From the NCBI GenBank assembly GCA_036873755.1, contig JAVTVY010018697.1, positions 16,955 through 80,954 on the forward strand: a DNA stretch of 64,000 nucleotides, in the 5' to 3' direction. A program made the translations under genes and the position numbers. The stretch comes from Hanleya hanleyi. Taxonomy: Eukaryota; Mollusca; Polyplacophora; Lepidopleurida; Hanleyidae. Positions 10,301 to 22,300 of the stretch are shown here, piece by piece. Numbering within the stretch: position 1 is the first letter of the stretch; each line of letters begins with the position of its first letter. Below the pieces are notes generated by a model, which was not told the origin of the DNA, did not search any database, and saw only the letters and a list, made by a program, of their open reading frames with translations.

Positions 10301-13300
10301 CCAAGGAGAGCTTTCCTGCAGTGGCATATGGTCGCATTTTATATCGCTCCAATTCAGTGTTCTTCACTTGTTCTATTTTTAGTATTCAGTATTAAGAAAG
10401 TAGTCTATTTTTTTCAGAAATGCCGGTTTCATTTGACTTATTCAATATCGAATATGCACTGTGACGTGTCCACACCAAATGCATCCCGGGAATTAGGTAA
10501 TATCTCACCTCAACGCTAGAACGTCAATGCGTGTGCAATTCAGAACTTTAGCGTGAGATAGCTAGAACAAAATGTGGCAGGATCAATTGTTACAGGCAGA
10601 GTGGGTGATTGAAAATCACAAGTTTCCATCACATTCCGTTTTACCACAGGATTTTGTGAAGAAAGAAGATATGCAACAGACGGAGATCGGGAGATTCTCA
10701 TCCAATTCAAGACAATCCATTTTTTCATGCTTGAGCTGTTTTCCTTGAAACCTCTTGCAACCCAAAGCTGGTGGTAAGTGCCTATAATTGATATTTCCCG
10801 TCAGAGGCATATGATGGGTTATCGATCGTTGAATCTACACGTCTCAGCTGATCGCAAGAGTATTCATCGTGATTCATATCCTAAGATGTGGGATACAGAT
10901 AGAACCTGGTTTGAGAAGGAACAGATTTTAAGGGATATGTTGGGCTGTATGTGTTCAGCTCGAAGTAGAGAAGGTTTGTTACAGAGTCTGCCATTTCCTA
11001 AACGTCATTTCCTTGCCAGCGACGGCTGATTTTGAGGGGAAAAAAGAGAAAAAAATCTAACGTAAATGCTGTAAGTTTGGAGAGGTTCGCATTTGACGTC
11101 TTGAAAGCTGATGTTTGGAATTGGATGTATTCTCAAAATTTCAAGGCAATTATGCCGCAACGAAGGAAGGCTGGCAAACCGATTTGTCGAAATCATGGAA
11201 AGTTTATTGAGTGGTCATGGTTGGTCGCGTTCATGTTGGTATCCAGCTGCCTTGAATAGAAGCCTAGTTACCCCCTCATTCCAGTAGATTTTCTGATTGA
11301 ACATTATTTCAGCCATTCAGGCATTTTGAAGAAAATGACATTTTGAATTCTTAGTAATTATGTGCTTATTCTACGAAAATGCAGGAATTTCTATCTAATC
11401 CCATATATTAGAGTGAGGCTACTTCATTCAAGTTGAGCACACAAAATCCCATATTATGTAATACTAAGCAAGCATGGTGACACCATAATTTCATTTGTTA
11501 TTTTGAATGTTCAGTGTCTACGCTATACACCTCTTGCCCAAATATAATTGAAATGACGTTCTATTTTCCGCTTGGTCTACAGAATTTATAGCGTTTGGAG
11601 ATATTTATGCATTATAAGATAATACGGCCCCTGCACAAAAGATTCGCATAATGACCCACATTGATCAGAACCAAAACGTTTTAATCGGCATGTAACACTC
11701 GTGCGAATCGGTCAGACAGGTTCGTGTTTGTCTTTGGATAAAAGGCACCGTTTATCACTTTTTCATTTGATTGTTTGAATTATGAATCAATTTAATTGAG
11801 TAGTCTGAATACTAGGTATGGAGAGATAATGTCAAGAAAACATACACGGCAATTTGATTAAATTAAATCGCATATCGAGCTATTAACTTATTTATATATC
11901 AGAAGTGAGTTTCGTCGATAAGGTATGATTCAAGTCTTCAAGATGATGGGAAAAATTGATGTTGTTAAATCGGATTTCCTCCATAGACTGTATATTCAAC
12001 GAAATCTGATTTTATACAAAAGAAGATATAGACTAGATGTGAAGAAACTCATTTTCTGTGAGAAGAGTGACACCCTGGAACAAGTTGTCGGAGCATGTAG
12101 TGTCCGCTAGCTCAGTGAATGGATTCAAAATTAGATTAGATTGACAGTGGATCACAGCCGTAGATAGGTTTTGGTATAGAGATAGGTGGCAGCTGGAAGC
12201 GGAAGTAAGTAAGTTCACGCTGGATAGCTTATAAGTCTATGACTCAGCGCACAAATTAGAGGTATTCAGATATATAGAAAGTGATTAAGACATTTGAATC
12301 TAGAGAAAGCCTTTGTAGACAGATAATTTTTTAAGATCGACATATCGGATGAGTCCAAGCCCTACATTGCAAACTAATCAACGAGCCGAATTATGATTCG
12401 ATTATAACCCAAACAATGAGTATCGCCAAGTTGTCCATTTGTTCGATATAAAAATCGGGATGAGTGTATTAAAAATACATGAATCTCGAGTGACGTAGAC
12501 ACTGACGGATAGGACTGTTGTTGAATCATCCTGGGCAATGGTATCTTTTATGTATCTCTAGCTTCAAGCGCATCTATAAATCGACCAATGAGAAAACCAC
12601 GTTTCACCTTGTTTATAAGTAGTATATCGTTGCTTGCCAGGCGTAACACGTGTTTGATTTAATCCATCTCATGTGCATTGGTGTAGTCATTGTTCGTGTC
12701 CTTCATACACACTATCAGTATGACCATTCGTAGCATTTTGCATCGATGTGATACTTCATGGTACAGACATATTCAGGAATATCTGAGCAGGCCCGCCGAA
12801 ATGAGCATGTTGCTGTCAGTATAAAAAAAAATCTCAATATATGTTACCAACACGTCAGGATTTTGCTATCTGAATCAGCATATATCTCTGCAATTTTCAG
12901 ATGTGTTTCAAAACTTTTTCAGAATAAATTGTGACCTATAGATACCCGCGAGATATAAATATGAGGAAACGTCGTTTGCACACTCATCGATGTATCAATG
13001 GGATTGTAGATCAACTTTATTGACAGACTAGACCGTTCTAAATAAGGTCTCTTAAGAATAGCGCCTCTTGATATTTATGTATAAACTCTCCGATATACAG
13101 TGTGGGTAACGTCTGGTAAATACATCGCCTTGTTGGCTAACTTGAACTTTTTCTTACACGCTCATCATGGTTCTTTGGCAAACATTCGGAATATTCATTT
13201 ATTCATTTCGTACCATAGGGAAAATAAAGATATTTTTGTTATGTCTATCATGTCCATATTGTAACAGAACATTCCGCTGTTCCCTACACACCAATACAAA

Positions 13301-16300
13301 TTGATCTGATTCTCTACAACTACAATGTTCTGTCGAAATCGGCAAGTTTGAACAATATAACAGTGATCATCGTCAAGGAGGCAGAGTATTCGATTTTATT
13401 ATATGAATAGTCTACGAGTAAGTGACATTTTTGTACGTTTATGTAAATTATGCACATCATGCACAGGGTTTAACATGTTTGAAGGTGAAGTATTATTACA
13501 CTTAAACCTGTCAGATTTAGATTCTTACCCGAAGGGCGCCTTATGGTAATTATACTTACATTGCTGTTCGTAAACACTTTGTCATTCAACATTTACCTGT
13601 GACTGTATATTCGGCTCGGTGCAGCATATACAAGCTCGGGTATCAAATGGAATAACATCTCGTAGTAATCTTGTGTGCGGAAGGTCTCTGCGGATACCAA
13701 CGCCTTACAACCGACCTAATTACACAAACCAAAATTCAAACAAAAATGTGAAAACGGAGATTTCTCTTTTTATGATAGCTATTCTAGAATGACGCCATAC
13801 GTGCAGCTAATTGGTTTTCAGATTTATAGTAATGATCGTTCATGTATATTAGCGGTCGACTCTACCGCGAAAACGTGACTGTGATGCGTCAGAACTTTTA
13901 AGGACACGGTAGTTCAAGCGCCTTAGTTATCTTAATGATTTTATTAACGATTTTTTTTATTTAGTAGACATATAGATTCATTTTCAACAAAATGAATGAC
14001 AAAGAGCCAATATTAGCTTCATATACGCCTGCAAATCACATCGTCTGCACTATAAACGTATCTATTATCACACAGTGACAGTGGCTTTATTCATTAGAAC
14101 ATTCTATTTCTTTTTAGTCATACCAATATCGTGACATCACTTTTCGGATACGACACGACAATGTACTACACTCTACGAATATTGAATTGTAATACGGATT
14201 TGATGAACAGAATATCAGTTGATCTTGTAGGCATCACTGAAAACTGTTGACCCTTCTATCTTTCAAGTAACTCCAGTTTACTTTTTCACCTCGATTTTTC
14301 GGTCAGATTTTTTTTATTTATGTAATTTTTCCGCAAAAACTGCTTGATAAATTAGTAAATAATAGTCTGATCTTGAATCAAATAGTTTTTATCCTGTTTT
14401 CTTCGTGAAAAATCAGCAATTTTGAAGACAAATGACAAAAACTTCACTTTTCCGGCAACCAGATGGCCGCCATCTTGAATTTACACATTGTTTTCTGCTC
14501 GGGGGTTTATGGAAGTGGGATAAAAATGATCCCAATACATGTATAATAAATTACAAAGTCACAGTTTCAGCTTTCAAATTTTTGTCGCCCAGGAGATAGC
14601 GCAGAAGATTTGGTAGGGGAGTCATAATAGCCTCCAGGCCTGGTTGGGTTAATGATTCCTTGATTTGAGAGTCACATTGACCTTTGACCTTGACCTCAGT
14701 TTTGGCACGAGACAGATTCTTCCTCCCCTGATAAATCCTCTCATAAAAATAACAATGTTCAATGATTTCCTGATTTTTAGGCCAGAGACCGTCGATCGCT
14801 GACCTCGTCTCCACCTAGTGTATAAACACCGGACACGAACAGTTCAATGATTTCCTGATGTTAAGGCCACAGTGATCTTGACCTCGACCTGAATTTTAAT
14901 ACACGACACATAGTTTTCCCCTTAGTTTACCCACTCACAAAAATAGAAATTGTAGATAGAAAACTGTCACAGACATGCCAGACACGAACGCACGGATAAA
15001 TAGCCGTCGTATAATAAGTCGGGTATATAACAATGACGACATCATTTTGCAAGGGCAGGAAGCACCACGTCTGCATTGCGCTCTTCCAATGAGAATTTGA
15101 GTCACATTGCCTTACCTTGTTCAAAACATATTCCAGTTCTTCTGGTCTATATAGAGGATTAACAGACACCTGTTAAGGAGAGATCAAAATTAAGATATAG
15201 GTATGCTGTCATTTTCATGTGACGACGATACAGCTCACCAATCCCCAGTGTACGAGTAGTCACAGTGACACAGCTAACCAATTACCAATATATGAGTTGT
15301 CTGAGACAACACATATCACGAATCGTTAGATTCTTGGTATGTACTTTAGAATAGGTTAACCAGAAGACTATACTGTGAAGTCATATGGCTCTGTCAGTAA
15401 GTCGGCACCTCTTCCCACTTCCCTTATATGTGTTTTAATTAATCAACGGTGGCTTTTTAGTACAGTAAGTCGTTTCGCGGAAGTGCAACAAGAATTAAGG
15501 GTTCACATTTTGCACACAAACCAGAGTATAACCTTCACATATTCCATTTGATGAAGGAATTCCTCTTCTTCCAGGTCGAATTTAAGCCTGCAAATTCCCG
15601 ACAATGCGCGGTTAAAATTTCGGAAGATGAATGGTTAAAGATTGGTTGTAAAGAATTTTGCATATACATGTATCGTAAGCAATACATGTATAATTACCAT
15701 GACTGGATATGCAATAAAGAAAGTTGCTCGAGTCCCACCCCACACTCTATAACAAGTAGGCCTAATCAACATCGTTCGTTGCACAAAATTATGTAATGCC
15801 ATATACCTCCCTAACAATTCATATAGTTATATTACACACGTATTCCTTTGCACATCTGACAGAGGCTTCCTTGTATGTCGACTAGAACATCAGACAGACG
15901 ATTACAGCTTTGGTATTGGTGATTATACTATTAGTGGATATTGGTGTCTTTCCATTCCTATAGGACTATAGAGACTGTGACTTTCTTCAGTTTCATATGC
16001 ACGTTTTGTGTCAAATCAGCCGTGTTTACAGATGACATATTCAACAAAGTTACTCTATACGATAATACAGATTGCCAACAGCCATCCGAATGTAGCATCT
16101 CGGGCATTCTATATTTTGTTGATGTATACAGTGTATGTACTTACGAGAATCATACCAGCCCTTGCTGCCGCAAAAAGTGTCACCACCCATTCCCATGAGT
16201 TAGGTCCCCAGATACCAACTCTGTCCCCTCTCTTCAGATCCATCGCCATAAAACCTGCTGCTAACTTGTCACTCTGTCATGAAAAAAGACATAATGGACA

Positions 16301-19300
16301 GAAAATGACAATAACTTCGCGTAGGCTACTGAATTTCATATATGTATGGAGTAGAAATCTTAACCCTATCTGGCCTGGGATTTTTGGGACCTGTCCAGGC
16401 CTGGGGGGCCGAAATGGCCCCCCCCTAATTATTTTTCTTACCCCTTGAGCTAGGGGGCTAAAACTTATTACACTATACCTTTGGGTCAAGCTCTACCAGA
16501 AAATGTAAAAATAATCCAAGATGGCCGCTTTGATGACGTCACAGTGACGGCATTTTTTGGTCGATTTTTCGGTCAGATTTTCCGATTTTTTTATTTTTGC
16601 AATTTCTCCACATAAACTGCATGAAAAATTAGCAAATATTAATGTGATATGAAATGAAATAGTTTTGCCCACTTTTCATCGCGGAAAAGCAGAAATTTTG
16701 AAGAAATGTGACAAAAACATCACTTTTCTGGTACCCCCACGTGGCCGCCATCTTGAATTTACCCATGATCCTCTGCTCGGGGGGTTATGCAAATATGCTC
16801 AAAATGACCCCAATAAGATAAACTATAAAGTCAGGGAGTTTCAGTTCTCCATTTGTTGTCGTTCCGGAGTGTGTCGTTGTAGAAAATATACATATCTTAT
16901 GAAGTGTTGTTTTAACACTGTCGTCATACAAGTGACAATGCCCCTGGTAATATTTTCAACCATGCGTACAATATATAATTCAATGAAAGTGTCGTTTTTA
17001 GTGTGTCGCTGTAGAAAGTATACATATCTTATGAAGTGTCGTTTTAACACTGTCGCTCTGGCAGGAGAATAGGCCTGCTTCCTGATATGTCGTTTTAACA
17101 CTGTCGTCTTGGAAGTGAGAATAGACCTAGTAATATTTTCAACCATACTTACAATATTTAATTCAATGAAAGTGTCGTTTTTATAGTGTCGCTGCAGAAA
17201 ATATACATGTCTTATGAAGTGTCGTTTCCCAGACTGTCGCTCTGGCAGGAGAATAGTCCTGCTCCCACATATGTGCCGTTTTAACACTGTCGTCTTACAA
17301 GGGACAATGGTCCGCATAATATTTCCAATCATAGCTGTTACATGTACATGTTTCAATGATAAGTGTCTTCTTTAGAAAAATTCACAAGTACATGTATGAT
17401 TTCACACAGGGAGACCGAGGAAGATCGGTATATAACAAGTGAGAAATGACTACATTGTAGTCAAAACCTGCGGCAGTGGCAATAATACAGTGAAAGACAT
17501 ATCAGCGGAGGTAGTGGTAATTGTAGAAAAAAAAGCGCCATCTGCAAGTGTTTTCATGCCAAGGGAAGTAATTTTCAACTTCTAACCCACAATTGCAGGA
17601 ATTGACTAATAGATTTGACACAGTATATATATATTCGCTTTCCTCGTTCAAAATCCGACGATGTTGACTGGTCCGTGCCGTCTATACTGAATTGACAGAC
17701 GAAGTCACAATAATCGCTTTGGCAATGTCTTGGTACAAGTATCGTGAATTCCAAGTTTCAAAACATTCCGTTCAGCCGTTGATTTTTGCAAATCAAAAAG
17801 GCTTTCGAATATTTGGAAATCCAAACAAATTTCAAGGATTTAGTCATAGCGCGAACATCTACGCTCTTCAGTCTCCCTTCTCGCTTACTTTGCCGAGCAA
17901 AATGGAAAATTTATATTTCCGTCAAAGTTAATTTTCAATGAACTTATTATCAGGTCTATCACTTTGATCTGTGAAACTATGGAATGGGGTTGAAGGCTTT
18001 ATCGAACTGTTCAAGAGGCATAATGACATTTTTCACGATTCAAATTGAGGCCTGTGACAGTCTTGATATTCGATTAGAATAATAAATTAAGTTTCTGCAT
18101 TTATGTGCGTTATCATCTGCAAACTAAATACGGTACCTTGACACTCTTTTCCATGCAGCAAGCCAATATCAATACATGGTTTGCTCCTTCTATACAAATG
18201 ATTACCTATTTCATCCTTAGGAGATATCACCTCATCCGACATGTTTGGTCAAGCCTTTTCGAAGGTTGATAATTTTATTAATTTTTTTTTAAGTCAAATT
18301 CTGCAAATAAGAAACATTTCTTGTCAGTATCTATGGATATCGCCCTATAATCAATTCGCGAATATGTTTGTCATTAAGTCATTCGGGAGGTGATTTAAGT
18401 GCGAAATTTCAGGGTTAGTTCACTAAACAAGGTCTGTGTGTATAAGAGAATCATGTCGAATTCTCGTTATTATCTTTTGGTACATCAAATTATTGCATTC
18501 GCGAAAATGACTTCCAAGTCAATATGAAAGGTATCAAAATAAATTTAAAAAACTCTCAAGGAAATCAAGGTCCTAGCTTTTGACAACGAGATCAAATAGA
18601 TCGCTTTTATGGTCAGTATCTGCTAATATATGACGTAATTTCATTCGTAAAACTGATTGACAAAGTAACGTAAATTGTGAAGTGTAGAACCAGTAAGTTC
18701 TAGCAGAAATGGGCTCTGACTTGAGAGAATGATGCCAAATGCAACATGTTTCTGCCCGTTGTCTGCTGATACACATAAGTATTGATTTTACGGAAGTGAT
18801 TAATGCAATTCTAAAGGGATTATGGGTGCGGAAGAGGACGAGAACATCAATACCAGCGAAGCAAGGCCCTGGCTTGCGAGAATGAGGATAGAGGGACTGT
18901 GTTCCGAAAGAGGATCATTCGAAATAGCTATGTGCCAAATTTCATGCTTATAACCGAAAGTACACAATATAACTATGATGTACTGTTCGCGCATAGGGTT
19001 GTCGGACTCATTAAGTACTACATAGTCATTTATGTATTATAAAACCGTTTGCGCATAAAGTCAGTTTTGAGTATTATCAATGAGTCGGTATAGCTAAGAC
19101 ATTGACAACGAGGTCAAATAGATCGCTTTTATGGTCAGTATCTGCTAATATATGACGTAATTTCATTCGTAAAACTGATTGACAAAGTAACGTAAATTGT
19201 GAAGTGTAGAACCAGTAAGTTCTAGCAGAAATGGGCTCTGACTTGAGAGAATGATGTCAAATGCAACATGTTTCTGCCCGTTGTCTGCTGATACACATAA

Positions 19301-22300
19301 GTATTGATTTTACGGAAGTGATTAATGCAATTCTAAAGGGATTATGAGTGCGGAAGAGGACGAGAACATCAATACCAGCGAAGCAAGGCCCTGGCTTGCG
19401 AGAATGAGGATAGAGGGACTGGTGGTTCCGAAAGAGGATCATTCGAAATAGCTATGTGCCAAATTTCATGCTTGTAACCGAAAGTACACAATATAACTAT
19501 GATGTACTATTCGCGCATAGGGTTGTCGGACTCATTAAATAGTACATAGTCATTTATGTATTATAAAACCGTTTGCGCATAAAGTCAGTTTTGAGTATTA
19601 TCAATGAGTCGGTATAGCTAAGACATTAAGTGCAAGTCCAGGGATTGGAGGGTCATTGTTTCGATTCCCACAGAGGGTTAAGTTATTCTTCCTTTCAAAA
19701 CATATTTCCATATATGCGAATTGCTTGGGGGTAAAGTAAAACATCTTTATTCGGTGAAAGTTGCTGAGTTGTTCCGCTTACTTCTGAAACGTAATTGTTG
19801 CGTTTGTTTTTATGATGCATGATCTATAATTTGATACCAAGTATTATTCAATGTTAATCATAATGATAATGCGTTACTTGTTATGCTTCTTCGCCAATTT
19901 GTGTTTTATCTAGATTGGGCAGATAAAATGATTACTAGAAGTAGTGAACTTATTTTTCTACTTTCTAAGACAGTCGCCTGGGACTGTATGCAAATTAGCT
20001 GAACCACCGACAAGGTTGCGGCTCATCTTCTTTGGTATATAAGAAATCCAAGGATCTTAAATTGTGTATACATCTGCATACTGTTCAATGAAAATGGTAA
20101 TATCTGAAGACAGTGACTGATGTGACGACCGACAGTTTTAAAGCGACTGACGTAAGAGAATTGAAGTCTGAACGGAAATCAACGAAGCAATAATTCATTC
20201 CACCGAATATAGTTGCAAATGAATTCAAACGCGCTTGAATGCAGTGTTGTCATGTGAGATTGGAGGTTGAAAAGAAAAGTGTGGCAGAGATCACACTCTC
20301 TTAGCGCATGCGCATTTCAAAAAGTCACAAGAAGAACAAGAACAACAACAACAACGCGAGCCTCCCGTAGACCTGCGTGCCGCAGGTAACAACAAGAGTA
20401 TTGCTGTCACATAATTTAATCAAACTGTCGTTTTCAGTGTGTCGCTGTAGAAAATATACATATCTTATGAATTGTCGTCTCTCAAACTGTCGCTCTGGCA
20501 GGAGAATAGTCATGCTTCCCCATATATGTCGTTCTAACACTGGCGTCTTACAAGGGACTATGGACCTGATAATATTGCCAACCATAGCTGGGAGACCTCC
20601 ACCAGTCACGAAGATCCACTGTATATAATAACACAGAGAATTCTCGTGCTCCCTTACATGGAGTAACAACCGGGGGGCCATTATGGCCCCCCAGGCCAGG
20701 TAGGGTTAACGAATGAAATAAGCCTTTCTCCTGTAAACCGGTTCAATCACGCAGACAATCACAACAGTCATTGATTATCACCCACAAATATTGCCTTACC
20801 ACACCCAACAGGACAAGGGACAGAATGTATATTAGCCGAAAAGATAATGACTATATGTTTTATCGTGTTTAGACTTTCGATACTACTTTAATTTTGGGGC
20901 CGCTTCGGAACTGTGTAATTGAGATTTACATGGTTTTTGAATGAACCATCGCAATCATAACTTCACTTCGTTCTATTTGTTGTAAATGACTGGAAATTTC
21001 ACTTTGATAAAATAGTACTCCTCAGGGGTTTGGATTTGACGATATAACCGGCACATGTAGGGAGGGAGGGAGGGAATTTGGCTTAATGTCACACTCAAGT
21101 TTGTTTCACTCATATGGTGACAGTCAGTTTGGTTGGTGGAGGAAGCCGGAGTACCCGGAGAGAATCACCGCCCTTCGGCAAGTAACGGACAAACTTTCAC
21201 ACATGGACCAGCTGGGCTCGAACCCGTGCTGGTTCAGCGGTGTGAGGCTAGCACATGTAGGTTACGTGTAGTAGGTTAATATTCATGTTAGGTTGCTAGC
21301 TCAGGAATGCCGTCATCAGGAACACATAGCGTAGTGACGAATCATGGCTGATTACCAATTCTTGGAACGGTCCATTCTATTCCGTGGAATCAATACAAAT
21401 GTGAATGTCGGCAAGTAAAGGATGTTGGCAAAGCAGCGTGGTTGTCACACACCAGTTAAAAAAGAACCTTTCTCCACGTATTTCGTTCCTCGGGTTGGTA
21501 GAGTTGTAGAAATTCGAACTTTACATGAATGATTATCTAAAAATATTATACTTGACGAATCGCTGGCAACCTCAGACAGAAAGTATTGAATCTTAGTATC
21601 AACCTGAAATTCCATATTTACACGCGCGAATGTACTATATTTCAAAATAAAATTTTCTTCACGTTTTGTCGACATGTGTCTCCATCATAGCTATTCCCAA
21701 TTCGGTCTGCCACACAGGAAAATAGATGTCACAATACCTTGTAAGTAGGCATTTACTTCAACTCCCACGACATGATGGCCACAACTAAAACATGAATTGC
21801 AGGCAAGCACCTAAAAGGTGCGTGGACCCCTCAGCCTGTTTTTTTTTTAGTCAAGTAGGATCAGGGCTGCATTCCGAAAAATGTATGGGCACCCAAAACT
21901 CAAATGAAACAAAAAATGAAAGTGATAGATATAATAGACTTCGTTTTCATGTGAGTGGTGTGCTGGGGTTACAGCATGCAAGAAAGTGTAGCTTTATCAC
22001 TGGCAATTTATGCATTGCACAAGTGTGATAAGTTTAATGGCATAGAAACACACTGATTGACACTCTCCTAATCACTCGTTTTAAATAATTTCCAAGGTAC
22101 AGTAACATGTTTGGTGACAAAAATTGAAGCATTATGTGTACCAGTTAAATGTGTGGACACAAATATGGTTCATGCAAAAGTTTTAGGATAAATCATATGA
22201 TGTAAAATAGAATGATTTAACAGCAAAATTGAAGAAAAATGTTGTCCTTCATTTAAGGTGACGCAAAATTCAAACTACACTTCTGAAATAAATATGTTTT

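Larger units (their letters stand above)
16364..20705 (-). mobile_element. TTAA-bounded composite: MITE with expanded internal tandem repeats and a large insertion
   Basis: The left end is TTAA (16360-16363) plus CCCTATCTGGCCTGGG. 16364-16865 matches the MITE interior closely, including one CRE octamer and GCCGCCATCTTG. The matching right end (GGGGGGCCATTATGGCC, CCAGGCCAGGTAGGG, then TTAA at 20706-20709) lies 4.3 kb away. Between them are a minisatellite (16866-17345) that resumes at about 20425-20590, and unrelated DNA including a 522-bp tandem duplication. The simplest reading is one MITE that gained a minisatellite and was then split by insertion; two truncated MITEs are the alternative. 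Confidence 0.55.

Noticed and set aside
10616..10810. Minus-strand SPDLRLL as the LPDL exon of ACSF2
   Set aside because: Only four residues fit; phase and downstream sequence do not match, and no acceptor precedes it at the right place.
11060..11200. Missing ACSF2 exon (minus-strand SLPSLRHNC after a CAG acceptor-like site)
   Set aside because: The start resembles the expected LPxL motif, but the following residues do not match and no GT donor lies at a usable position.
19609..19680. tRNA-like segment after the 522-bp duplication
   Set aside because: Only a loose B-box (GTTTCGATTCCC) is visible; neither a T-stem nor a D-arm can be formed convincingly.
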